DNA from: JBCBEX01 sp038528235
GTDB lineage: Bacteria; Bacteroidota; Rhodothermia; Rhodothermales; Rubricoccaceae
Direction: 5' to 3'
NCBI GenBank assembly: GCA_038528235.1
Contig: JBCBEX010000114.1
Coordinates: forward strand, 1-10,855
DNA: 10,855 bases
In this document: positions 1-6,586 of the stretch, piece after piece
Layout of the letters: each line of letters opens with the position of its first letter
How positions within the stretch are numbered: the stretch's first letter is position 1
Notes under the pieces: model-generated
The model's input: the letters and a program-made list of their open reading frames with translations, nothing else
The model's database searches: none
Told to the model about the DNA's origin: nothing
Position numbers and translations under genes: made by a program

Positions 1-2
1 CG

Positions 3-725
3 GAACTGACTAAGGTCTACGAGAACACCTTCCGTATGATCAACATCGCCCTGGCCAATGAGCTGGCACAGGCGTGCGAGAAACTCGATGTGGACGTGTG
101 GGAAGTGGTGGAAGCAGCAGCGACGAAGCCCTTCGGGTTCATGAAGTTCACGCCCGGCCCCGGCCTCGGCGGTCACTGCATCCCGCTCGACCCGCACTAC
201 CTCTCGTGGAAGATGCGGACGCTGGCCTACCGCACCCGCATGATCGACCTCGCGAGCCGCATCAACGCCGAGATGCCGGGCTTCGTCGTGCGCCAACTCG
301 CCGACGCGCTCAACGACGACGGGAAGCCGGTTCGCGGTAGCCGCGTGCTCGTGCTGGGCATCGCCTACAAGCCGAACGTGGACGATGTCCGCGAGAGCCC
401 GGCCATCGAAATCATGCGGTTGCTCCAGGAAAAGGGGGCCGACGTGACGTTCCACGACCCGCACGCGCTCGAACTCCGCGACGACGGCCACACGCCGCTC
501 GACGGCTTGCCGCTGCGTTCCGTCGCGCTGACGCCTGCGACGCTCGAAGCACAGGACGCAGTCGTCCTCGTCACCGACCACGACGCCATTGACTACGACC
601 TCGTGGCGGCGCGTGCGCCATTCGTACTCGACACACGCGGGCGGATGCGGGGCCTCGATGGCGCCGCGCGCATCGTCGGACTCTCTGGGCAGGAAGAACC
701 ACGTCGCAGCGAAGTGGATGCGTGA
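3..725 (+). CDS. Nucleotide-sugar dehydrogenase, UDP-GlcNAc 6-dehydrogenase (WbpA-like), 3' part
   Basis: The reading frame is open to the left edge, and the residues before the first ATG (position 36) already match the family (ELTKVYENTF then NIALANELA). The gene therefore starts outside the window and 240 codons are visible. The family oxidises C6 of a UDP-sugar to the uronic acid with two NAD+, in the cytoplasm, for capsule, LPS or exopolysaccharide precursors. Seen: the central helical domain; the active-site motif GGHCIPLDP with the catalytic Cys at 177-179; and the C-terminal UDP-binding domain, starting near the GIAYKPNVDDVRESPA stretch. The FTPGPGLGGHCIPLDP context resembles UDP-N-acetylglucosamine 6-dehydrogenases (WbpA type) more than UDP-glucose dehydrogenase, but exact substrate is an inference. 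The N-terminal Rossmann NAD-binding domain is missing only because of the window edge. The next gene is convergent. Confidence 0.9.
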   Translation, partial: ELTKVYENTFRMINIALANELAQACEKLDVDVWEVVEAAATKPFGFMKFTPGPGLGGHCIPLDPHYLSWKMRTLAYRTRMIDLASRINAEMPGFVVRQLADALNDDGKPVRGSRVLVLGIAYKPNVDDVRESPAIEIMRLLQEKGADVTFHDPHALELRDDGHTPLDGLPLRSVALTPATLEAQDAVVLVTDHDAIDYDLVAARAPFVLDTRGRMRGLDGAARIVGLSGQEEPRRSEVDA

Positions 726-758
726 GCAGCTACGCGAAAGTCTGCCGCGCGCGAGTGT

Positions 759-1112
759 CTACTGAACGTTCTCGATGAGCCAAGCGACGGACTCGGGGTG
801 ATAGACTCGTCGCACCCAGAGGTCTTGCTCGTCGGTCAATCCGATTACGAGCGCGTGCGTTTGGATGCCCTGCTCATGAAGGATGACGCGAGTTCCAAGG
901 GACGGGTCGGCCAGCACGTCGCGGTGTGGGAGAGTCTCTACGAGATCGAAAAAGGCACGTGCCTCTAGTGTACCGGCTGAATCAAATGTGCCGAAAAGCC
1001 AAGAGTGGTCGCTCTCGCACTGCGAAAAGTGACAAACCCTGGCCCCGCGCCACTCTACGCTGACGCTGCAGGCGTTGCTATGGTCAGGGCCAGAGGTTCG
1101 TTTGTCATCCAT
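759..1112 (-). CDS. Hypothetical protein, 117 residues, overlapping the metalloprotease stop
   Basis: I do not recognise this protein with confidence. The frame stays open further upstream inside the protease gene, but the only ATG that makes sense is at 1112-1110. It overlaps the last 8 bases of the protease reading frame, an arrangement typical of translational coupling. The product is soluble, has no signal peptide or membrane segment, and is rich in Trp, Phe, His and acidic residues. It has two close cysteines (VCHFSQCESDHSWLFG) followed by RDVLADPSLGTRVI and a C-terminal WVRRVYHPESVAWLIENVQ. The Cys, Asp-His-x-Trp and RDxLADPSL pattern faintly recalls small DUF2185-type proteins; I treat that as a weak resemblance only. 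Amino-acid composition looks like a real protein and not a shadow frame. Co-orientation and overlap suggest co-expression with the protease. Confidence 0.6.
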   Translation of the reverse strand: MDDKRTSGPDHSNACSVSVEWRGARVCHFSQCESDHSWLFGTFDSAGTLEARAFFDLVETLPHRDVLADPSLGTRVILHEQGIQTHALVIGLTDEQDLWVRRVYHPESVAWLIENVQ

Positions 1113-3648
1113 CCGGGTTAAGGATCGCGTCGATGCGGGCGCGGGCGTCTTCAAGGTGAAGCCGGTCCATGCGCTCGTTGGAACTGCGGTAACGGCCGAG
1201 CGCCGTAGCAATTGTGTCGTCGAGCGTCTCGAGCTCGCCGCGCACGAGCGGGCGAAGGTCAGACTGGCTCACGTCGATGGGCGTGTAGCCGATGTAGAAC
1301 CGGAAGAACGCGTTCGGCGGGGCCGTAGGCTCTTCGGTCATCAGCGATTCGAGTTGTTCCAGGTAGGCCCGTTGCAGTGCTCGTCGCATGGGGTCGATGG
1401 CGTCGCCGTCTTCGAGCTCGCTCCAGAGGCTCGCGCGCACGGTGTCGAACAGCTCGGTAGCCGTGAAGACCTCCATCTCCAACTCGCTGTCAGCCATCGC
1501 GTCAACGGCTTCGGCTTCGAACAGACGGGCGATGCGCCAGGGCGACATGAGGCGGCTTAAAACGCTAGCCTGTAGGCTGCGAATCTGATCTTGCACGCCT
1601 GCGGCTTCGATGCGGCGAAGGATCTCCGTGTCAAGGAGCCAGTCGGGCCGATGCATGCCGTTGTCCAGGACGAAGGCAAGGGCCTCGCGCTGACGATTCG
1701 CAGGGACCGGCTCGTAGACAGGGCCGTCCTGATCCGTTGTTTTGTACTCGGTGTACACGCCGCCGACGTAGCTGCCCGCGTGGTTCAGGTAGCGCCGCCA
1801 CTGGGAGGCAATCTGGTTGTAGAGTTCGTCGAGCGTGGCGTAGTCCTCCATCGGCTTGTCGGTCCAGGTGCGGAGGTTTTCGGTGATCCGCTTGAGGTTG
1901 GCGAGGCCGAGTTGGCCGGCGTAGACCGCGTCGTCGCCGAGGTCCTCGTTTTGGGCGCGCGGGTCCGTGGCGACGACCGCTTGGCGGACATAGCGCAGCG
2001 TCGGATCGGTCTCGGTGCGGCGCACGATCTCATGCAGCAGCGGACGCTCGTCGTCGGCGTTGTCGATGCCGGGGAAGTAGCGGTAGCCCCACTCGATGGC
2101 ATGGATGTCGTACGAGCCGATGTCGGGAGTGAAGCGCTGGACGCCGTCGCCCGGCTGCGCGACGTAGTTGAAGCGCGCATAGTCCATGATGGACGGCGCG
2201 GTGCCATGCTTGGCCGTGTATGTCGGTGAGCGAAGGCTGTCCACCGGCACCGTGCTCGACGAGAAGAAGTTATGCTGGAGACCGATCGTGTGCCCGACTT
2301 CGTGCGCCGAAACGAAGCGGATCAACTCGCCCATGACGGCCTCGTCGAACTCGACGCCCCGTGCTTCAGGGTTGGCCGCGGCGGTCTGGACGAAGTACCA
2401 GTTGCGCAGCAGGTTCTGGATGTTGTGGTACCACCCGATGTCCGACTCCAGGATTTCGCCGGAGCGCGGGTCGTGGACGTTCGGGCCGTAGGCGTTCTGG
2501 ATCTCCGACGAGAAGTAGCGGATCACGCTGTAGCGCACGTCCTCCGGGTTGAACTCGGGGTCCTCTTCGGGCGTCGGCGGGTCTTTCGCCACAATCGCAT
2601 TCTTGAAGCCAGCTGCCTCGAACGCCACGTTCCAGTCTTCGACGCCTTGCTTGAGGTAGGGGCGCCAGCGCTCTGGCGTGGCCGGGTCGATGTAGTAGAC
2701 GATCTGCTTTTTGGGCTCGACAAGTTCGCCGCGGGCATAGGCGGCTTCGTCGGACGGTTCGAGGCGCCAGCGCACCGCGTAGGTGCGACGCTCGGCGCGC
2801 TGCTCTTCGCGGCCAAAGTCCGTCTGCGTGCGCGTGAAGTAGCCCACACGTTCGTCTGCGAGACGCGGCGTCATGGGAACTGCGGGAAGCAGAATCATGG
2901 AGTGAGCCATCTCGACCGAGATCGTGCCGGTTGACGATTGGCTCGGAGGCTGGTTGGCTTCGTAGGTCAGCACCGCGCGCACCTCGATGTTCTCCGGGTA
3001 GCTCGCGACGCGCTCCAAGAACGAGCGCTTGCTATCGAGGCGGCGGACCTTGTACTGCTCGCGGGCACCTCGTGGCAAGCCCAGCGATGGTACATCCGAG
3101 GTGTAGAGCGAGGTCGCGTCGATGACAACGCCCGCTGAGTCAGGCGTGATCGCCTCGATGCCAAAGCTCGCGACCACAGGCTCAAAGTTGGAGCTGCGCA
3201 CCGCCGAGTAGATGGGCAAGCTGTCGGCCGCTACGTTCGAGTAGGAAACTGTACGCAGCAGGATATTGCGGCCTTTGCGCTCCCACCGGACGGTCTGCGT
3301 GTTCAGCTTCGTCCCGCCGTACGCGATGTTGTCGGCCGTTTTCGACACGCGCGTCACGAGGAGCATCTCGCGCCCCATCACGCTGTCGGGAATCGCGTAG
3401 AGCAGCTTTGAGCCGTCTTCCACGAGATAGCTCACGAACAGCCCCGTATCCGCGGCGGCGCTGTCGGTGACGACTTCGGCAAAGGGCTTGTAGGGCGAGT
3501 CGTCGGCTCTGGAGGGAGCGCTAGGCGCGGCCGGAGGCGCGACGTCTGGGAGCTTGCTGCTGGAACAGCCACCGGCGAGGAGGAGCAGCGTGAGCAGGAA
3601 TGCCGGGGTAAGCCGAACCAGGGTACTAGGGGTGAAACGCAGTCGCAT
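1105..3648 (-). CDS. Zinc-dependent Met-zincin metalloprotease lipoprotein (DUF5118/DUF5117/DUF4953 type)
   Basis: Large secreted zinc endopeptidase, probably lipid-anchored. The N-terminus has basic residues, a hydrophobic run and then LLAGGCSSS, a lipobox-like end with Cys28 as the presumed lipidated residue, followed by a Pro/Ala/Ser-rich linker. The middle (roughly residues 40-330) has the look of DUF5118 and DUF5117. The catalytic part carries HEVGHTIGLQH at residues 449-459, giving three zinc-binding His (449, 453, 459) and the general base Glu450. A Met-turn SIMDY follows, with Met488, as in metzincins. The 847-residue length fits the family. The frame can be extended to a TTG at 3672, but the ATG at 3648 gives a better signal peptide and leaves room for the promoter-like box at 3680-3688. 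The natural substrate is unknown; such proteins are frequent in Bacteroidota-related bacteria. The small gene ending at 759 overlaps its stop. Confidence 0.9.
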   Translation of the reverse strand: MRLRFTPSTLVRLTPAFLLTLLLLAGGCSSSKLPDVAPPAAPSAPSRADDSPYKPFAEVVTDSAAADTGLFVSYLVEDGSKLLYAIPDSVMGREMLLVTRVSKTADNIAYGGTKLNTQTVRWERKGRNILLRTVSYSNVAADSLPIYSAVRSSNFEPVVASFGIEAITPDSAGVVIDATSLYTSDVPSLGLPRGAREQYKVRRLDSKRSFLERVASYPENIEVRAVLTYEANQPPSQSSTGTISVEMAHSMILLPAVPMTPRLADERVGYFTRTQTDFGREEQRAERRTYAVRWRLEPSDEAAYARGELVEPKKQIVYYIDPATPERWRPYLKQGVEDWNVAFEAAGFKNAIVAKDPPTPEEDPEFNPEDVRYSVIRYFSSEIQNAYGPNVHDPRSGEILESDIGWYHNIQNLLRNWYFVQTAAANPEARGVEFDEAVMGELIRFVSAHEVGHTIGLQHNFFSSSTVPVDSLRSPTYTAKHGTAPSIMDYARFNYVAQPGDGVQRFTPDIGSYDIHAIEWGYRYFPGIDNADDERPLLHEIVRRTETDPTLRYVRQAVVATDPRAQNEDLGDDAVYAGQLGLANLKRITENLRTWTDKPMEDYATLDELYNQIASQWRRYLNHAGSYVGGVYTEYKTTDQDGPVYEPVPANRQREALAFVLDNGMHRPDWLLDTEILRRIEAAGVQDQIRSLQASVLSRLMSPWRIARLFEAEAVDAMADSELEMEVFTATELFDTVRASLWSELEDGDAIDPMRRALQRAYLEQLESLMTEEPTAPPNAFFRFYIGYTPIDVSQSDLRPLVRGELETLDDTIATALGRYRSSNERMDRLHLEDARARIDAILNPDG

Positions 3649-3679
3649 CGGTGGACGGTATGGATGAGTCAAGACCGGC

Positions 3680-3688
3680 CAAAGTATA
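3680..3688 (-). promoter_or_regulatory. Predicted promoter -10/-7 box for the metalloprotease gene
   Basis: On the minus strand the sequence reads TATACTTTG, ending 31 bases before the ATG at 3648. It combines a near -10 hexamer (TATACT) with the TTTG end typical of Bacteroidota -7 boxes. No convincing upstream -33/-35 element is seen at the normal spacing. Transcription starting near 3672 would exclude the alternative TTG start there. Confidence 0.4.
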
Positions 3689-3708
3689 CCGCACCACGCA
3701 AAACGAAG

Positions 3709-3743
3709 CCTGCCGACTTCCGCACGGGGTGGAAGTCGGCAGG
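3709..3743 (-). terminator. Perfect 13-bp hairpin, likely terminator of the small FlgM-like gene
   Basis: CCTGCCGACTTCC (3709-3721) and GGAAGTCGGCAGG (3731-3743) are perfectly complementary, with a 9-base loop. On the minus strand the stem is followed by CTTCGTTTTGCG, a short U-rich stretch, and it begins 25 bases after the stop codon at 3768. That position fits a rho-independent terminator separating the FlgM-like gene from the protease gene. On the plus strand no T-run follows. The U-run is weak and slightly displaced. Confidence 0.55.
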
Positions 3744-3767
3744 AAGTGCCAAATGGGCCGGGCTGCG

Positions 3768-3968
3768 CTATGCGCAGGACACCGAGCGGGGCTGGCTGCG
3801 GATGCGGTCACCAGGTGGCGTTGCGCGCTCGGGGCGACGAGAGGGGGCCGGTTGTCCACCGTCTCCGACGAGGTGGGGCATCATGGCTGCGGCAATCCGG
3901 GCGATGGACTCAGGACGATCGTAGAAGCCGGAAGCGAGCCGGTCGCGGACGTGTTCAGGGGTGCGCAT
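3768..3968 (-). CDS. Small protein resembling FlgM (anti-sigma-28), 66 residues
   Basis: The N-terminal half reads MRTPEHVRDRLASGFYDRP and continues as a helix, SIARIAAAMM. This resembles, from my memory of the family, the (R)IxSGxYDRPEVxxxIAxxLL segment found in FlgM-like anti-sigma factors that bind the flagellar sigma-28 (FliA) and hold it inactive until hook completion. The second half is Pro/Arg-rich and looks disordered. The product is shorter than typical FlgM (about 90-100 residues), so it may be a minimal form or another SGxYDRPE protein. The frame is open up to an ATG at 4136, but that lies upstream of a sigma-28-like promoter (4059-4084). ATG 3968 is the only in-frame start downstream of it. 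A hairpin at 3709-3743 follows the stop. No other flagellar gene lies in the window. Confidence 0.5.
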   Translation of the reverse strand: MRTPEHVRDRLASGFYDRPESIARIAAAMMPHLVGDGGQPAPSRRPERATPPGDRIRSQPRSVSCA

Positions 3969-4058
3969 ATCAAGGGGGTGGGTGGAGTGAGAGAGAGCGA
4001 GGGCTTTCGCAAGCGCAGTATCGTAATGAGACGAGTACGAAACGTGCCTCGGTCCTTC

Positions 4059-4084
4059 ATATCGGCGCTGTGCCAACTTCTTTA
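4059..4084 (-). promoter_or_regulatory. Sigma-28 (FliA/SigD)-type promoter
   Basis: On the minus strand: TAAA (4084-4081), 14 bases, then GCCGATAT (4066-4059). The enteric FliA consensus is TAAA with GCCGATAA and the Bacillus SigD consensus is TAAA with (G)CCGATAT, with about 14-15 bases between. The match is therefore nearly complete at both elements. Predicted start of transcription is near 4052, about 85 bases before the ATG of the FlgM-like gene at 3968. FlgM genes are commonly transcribed by the sigma factor they inhibit, which fits. Confidence 0.55.
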
Positions 4085-4169
4085 AGCACACCCCACTTTT
4101 TTTATTCACCACCTGTGCAGCGTCGCGCAGGCGCACCGTTCCCGCCGAAAAACCGCCGAGCGCTGAAGA

Positions 4170-5444
4170 TCACGACGGTTCTCGAATGGCCGCTGTGCGC
4201 TCGCCGTCGATGAACTGAAGCGTCACAAGGTCGCCATCGGAGAGCGCGTGCGCCGATTGTATCGTTGAACCGCCGCGTGAGACGAGGGCATAGCCGCGGC
4301 GGAGTGGGGCTTCCGGGTCCAGAGCCTGCAGTCTGGCACTGAGGGCATCGAGGCGGAGTCGAGGCGCGCGGGTGAGGCGCTGCCCAGCCAGGTGCAGCCG
4401 TTCAGCGAGCGTGTCTGTGCGCTGACGAGCCGTGTCCAGTCTATCGAGCGGGCGGTTGAAGCTGCGCGAGCGCACCAGCGCCTGAATGCGGTGCCGATGG
4501 TCGGCAAGGACGCGCGCAGTGTGGAGGCGTAGTGATTCGTGGAAGCCGTAGACGAGCCCGGCAACGTCTCGGCGGTCTGGCACGGCAAGCTCGGCGGCGT
4601 GTGTCGGCGTAGCCGCACGCACGTCGGCCACGAGGTCGGCGATGGAGACATCGGTTTCGTGGCCCACAGCCGAAACCACGGGAATGCTCGACCGCGCGAT
4701 GGCGCGGGCTACGTCCTCCTCGTTGAATGTCCAGAGGTCCTCGACGGAACCACCGCCTCGCCCAACGATGAGCACGTCGGCGCGAAGCTCTGTGGGTGTT
4801 TCAGGATCGTCGGCGGCAAGGTTGAAGGCGTCGATGGCCTCGGCGATCTCAGTCGCGGCACCGTTGCCTTGCACCTTAACAGGGCAGAGGAGTACCTGGA
4901 CGCTCGGAAATCGTGCTGCGAGCACCGTGAGCATGTCTTGCAACGCAGCGCTTGATCCAGACGTGACGAGGCCGATGCGCTCTGGAAAGCGGGGCAGGTC
5001 CTTCTTCCGTGACGCGTCGAGCAGCCCCTCGCTGGCCAGTTCAGCTTTGAGCGCCTCGAAGGCTTGACGCCACGCCCCAGCACCAGCAGGTTGCATCGTC
5101 TCGACGATGAGTTGGTACTGCCCGCGTGGTTCATAGAGCGAGATCCGCCCGACGGCTCGGACCCGCATGCCATCACCGGGGCGGAAGGGGAGACCGCGTG
5201 CGGCCGTCCGCCAGAGCACGGCGCGAACTTGCGCATCGGCCTGGTCGGCGTCGCGCAGCGAGAAGTAGCAGTGGCCCGAACCGTGCGCCTTCCAGTTGGC
5301 GATCTCGCCCTCCACGCGGACGTGCCCGAAGCGCGTCTCGATGGCGTCCTTGATCTGCGCTGTGAGTGCGCCGACGCTGACCGTCTCGGGCGGGACCGCA
5401 TCAGGCGGAGGCGGTGCGTCAAAGAGGGAATAGGTACGAGCCAC
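4170..5444 (-). CDS. xseA: Exodeoxyribonuclease VII large subunit
   Basis: Catalytic subunit of exonuclease VII, which degrades single-stranded DNA from both ends and acts in recombination and mismatch repair. The 424-residue product has an N-terminal OB-fold domain (about residues 12-115, with VSVGALTAQIKDAIE and VRVEGEIANWKAHGSGHCYF). The catalytic core follows: IGLVTSGSSAALQDML; then VGRGGGSVEDLWTFNEEDVA; then SAVGHETDVSIADLVADVRA with TPTHAAELAVPD. A coiled, Arg/Leu-rich region and the closing LRRGYALVSRGG segment complete the protein. The frame is open on to 6209 across the phosphatase gene, but that part is antisense noise. The family start fits the GTG at 5444 (MARTYSLFD). A box TAGCTTCT lies 45 bases before it. 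The small subunit gene xseB, often next to xseA, is not here. Divergent from the phosphatase gene with 111 bases between. Confidence 0.93.
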   Translation of the reverse strand: MARTYSLFDAPPPPDAVPPETVSVGALTAQIKDAIETRFGHVRVEGEIANWKAHGSGHCYFSLRDADQADAQVRAVLWRTAARGLPFRPGDGMRVRAVGRISLYEPRGQYQLIVETMQPAGAGAWRQAFEALKAELASEGLLDASRKKDLPRFPERIGLVTSGSSAALQDMLTVLAARFPSVQVLLCPVKVQGNGAATEIAEAIDAFNLAADDPETPTELRADVLIVGRGGGSVEDLWTFNEEDVARAIARSSIPVVSAVGHETDVSIADLVADVRAATPTHAAELAVPDRRDVAGLVYGFHESLRLHTARVLADHRHRIQALVRSRSFNRPLDRLDTARQRTDTLAERLHLAGQRLTRAPRLRLDALSARLQALDPEAPLRRGYALVSRGGSTIQSAHALSDGDLVTLQFIDGERTAAIREPS

Positions 5445-5488
5445 GAGTCGAGGTGCGAGCGGATCAGAGAGGCGGAACAGTCGTTGGG

Positions 5489-5496
5489 AGAAGCTA
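5489..5496 (-). promoter_or_regulatory. Possible -7 box upstream of xseA
   Basis: TAGCTTCT on the minus strand, in the 111-base region between divergent xseA and the phosphatase gene. It follows the TAnnTT form seen before several other genes here and starts 52 bases before the GTG start. No upstream element is evident, so support is positional. Confidence 0.25.
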
Positions 5497-5555
5497 CGCG
5501 CGGTGTATGCCGCTCGTGCCCGTTGCCGACCACCCCTCGTCGCTCCACGTACTGC

Positions 5556-6101
5556 ATGTCGACCCTCACGATCAAGCCCCTTGTCCCCGTCGAAGACGCG
5601 CTCCGCGGCGACCGGCCCGTTCGCGTCCTCTTTGTCTGCCTGGGCAACATCTGTCGTAGCCCCCTCGCCGAGGGCGTTTTTCGCCACCACGTTGATCGGG
5701 CTGGGTTGACCGACCGCTTCGAGATCGACTCCGCCGGTACGGGACGCTGGCACGTGGGCGAGCCGCCCGACCCCCGCATGCGCGGCACGGCCCGCGATCG
5801 GGGGCTCTCCATCGACGACCAGCGTGCGCGGCAGGCGCAGGGCACCGATCTGCGCTATTACGACCACATCTTCACGATGGACCGGAGCAACCTCCACGAC
5901 GTGCTCTTCCTCGATCCGCAGGGCGCCAACAGCTACCGCGTCCGCCTCTTTCGCGAGTTCGACCCGGACCCTGAGGACTACCAGGTGCCCGACCCTTACA
6001 GCGGCAAACAGGAGGGCTTTGACCTCGTCTTTGACATCGTGGACCGCACCAGCGCGGTCATCCTGAGCAAACTCACGGACGCGTACCAACTCCGGGCATG
6101 A
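5556..6101 (+). CDS. Low-molecular-weight protein tyrosine phosphatase
   Basis: Cytoplasmic phosphatase that hydrolyses phosphotyrosine on proteins through a phospho-cysteine intermediate. In bacteria such enzymes often oppose tyrosine kinases controlling exopolysaccharide export; no such kinase is in the window, so the partner is unknown. Seen: the P-loop CLGNICRS (CX5R) at residues 28-34, with nucleophile Cys28 and Arg34, preceded by the beta-strand VRVLFV; SAGTGRWHVGEPPDPR; and the acid loop PDPYSG with Asp146 as general acid. The 181 residues include about 20 extra N-terminal residues compared with the usual 150-160. The ATG at 5556 is chosen because longer frames run into the xseA promoter region and antisense of xseA. 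It is followed after 106 bases by tatA. Confidence 0.92.
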   Translation: MSTLTIKPLVPVEDALRGDRPVRVLFVCLGNICRSPLAEGVFRHHVDRAGLTDRFEIDSAGTGRWHVGEPPDPRMRGTARDRGLSIDDQRARQAQGTDLRYYDHIFTMDRSNLHDVLFLDPQGANSYRVRLFREFDPDPEDYQVPDPYSGKQEGFDLVFDIVDRTSAVILSKLTDAYQLRA

Positions 6102-6165
6102 GTGTGCCTGGTACGAAAATGGTGCAGATCGCGGGGGCATGGAACGAACGCCCCCGGAAGCCCCG

Positions 6166-6173
6166 TACCTTCG
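6166..6173 (+). promoter_or_regulatory. Predicted -7 box for tatA
   Basis: TACCTTCG matches the Bacteroidota -7 form TAnnTTTG at all but one fixed base and starts 42 bases before the tatA ATG. It lies after a GC-rich hairpin (6132-6156) that might separate tatA from the phosphatase gene. No -33 TTTG is visible at the usual distance. Confidence 0.35.
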
Positions 6174-6207
6174 CCGCAGTGACCTCGCACAACCCACACG
6201 ACCCGCC

Positions 6208-6522
6208 ATGTATGCACTAACGCTTCCCTACGCGATTGGAGGGCTCGGCCCCTGGGAAATCGCGCTAATCCTGCTCGTAGTGCTTCTGGTCTTTGGCGCA
6301 AAGCGTATCCCGGAAATCGCCCGCGGTCTGGGCAAGGGCATCCGGGAGTTCAAAGACGCTACCAACGAGATCTCCAAAGAGCTTCAGTCGGAGCCGCCTC
6401 GGCAGCAGCAGATCCAGCCGCCTTCGCAACAGACCTACCAGCAGCCAACCTACGCGCCACCTCAGCAGCAGCCAGCGCAACCCTCTGCCCATCAACCCCC
6501 GTCTACAAAGCCCGAGGCCTGA
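6208..6522 (+). CDS. tatA: Sec-independent twin-arginine translocase subunit TatA/TatB family
   Basis: Membrane subunit of the Tat pathway, which exports folded, often cofactor-bearing proteins with a twin-arginine signal; TatA oligomers form the passage with TatC (and TatB where present). Seen: a short N-terminus with GGLGPWEIALILLVVLLVFG as the single membrane helix (about residues 11-30), the hinge FGAKRIPEIARGLG, and an amphipathic helix with the conserved FKDA. The tail from about residue 58 is Gln/Pro-rich and looks disordered. The protein is 104 residues; the tail makes it longer than many TatA. The ATG at 6208 is chosen because the membrane helix must be close to the N-terminus; the ATG at 6139 would add a Pro/Arg-rich extension. 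No tatC is in the window. A hairpin at 6544-6586 follows. Confidence 0.93.
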   Translation: MYALTLPYAIGGLGPWEIALILLVVLLVFGAKRIPEIARGLGKGIREFKDATNEISKELQSEPPRQQQIQPPSQQTYQQPTYAPPQQQPAQPSAHQPPSTKPEA

Positions 6523-6543
6523 GCGAGCAACGTGCCCGTCTGC

Positions 6544-6586
6544 AGCGCGTCGTCCTCATCGAGAGGGCGGCGCGCTTCGCTGTTTT
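6544..6586 (+). terminator. Probable terminator after tatA
   Basis: As RNA, AGCGCGTCGTCC (6544-6555) pairs along 12 positions with GGGCGGCGCGCT (6565-6576), ten Watson-Crick and two G-U, with a 9-base loop. TCGCTGTTTT follows. The T-run starts six bases after the stem, so termination may be imperfect. It lies 21 bases after the tatA stop and runs up to the stop of the convergent SRPBCC gene. Confidence 0.45.

Noticed and set aside
1591..2934. Long plus-strand frames (212 and 220 codons) opposite the metalloprotease
   Set aside because: They mirror codon bias of the protease gene, which has complete catalytic motifs; the products have no recognisable domain.
4070..4076. TTGGCAC on the minus strand, recalling a sigma-54 -24 element
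   Set aside because: No TTGC(A/T) follows at the fixed spacing, and the bases lie in the spacer of the much better sigma-28-type promoter.
3651..4213. Plus-strand frames of 86-155 codons opposite the small FlgM-like gene
   Set aside because: Three overlapping frames in the same stretch, all with biased Arg/Gly/Pro content and no motif. The minus-strand unit has promoter, start, stop and hairpin in order.
5064..5555. Upstream extension of the phosphatase frame
   Set aside because: It overlaps xseA in antisense and the divergent promoter region; the phosphatase fold begins after ATG 5556.
6132..6156. GC hairpin CGGGGGC/GCCCCCG between the phosphatase gene and tatA
   Set aside because: A 7-bp stem with an 11-base loop and no T-run on either strand; not enough to call a terminator, though it may weaken read-through.
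5447..6209. Upstream extension of the xseA frame to 679 residues
   Set aside because: The extra 255 codons are antisense to the phosphatase gene and resemble no exonuclease VII domain; the family N-terminus fits GTG 5444.
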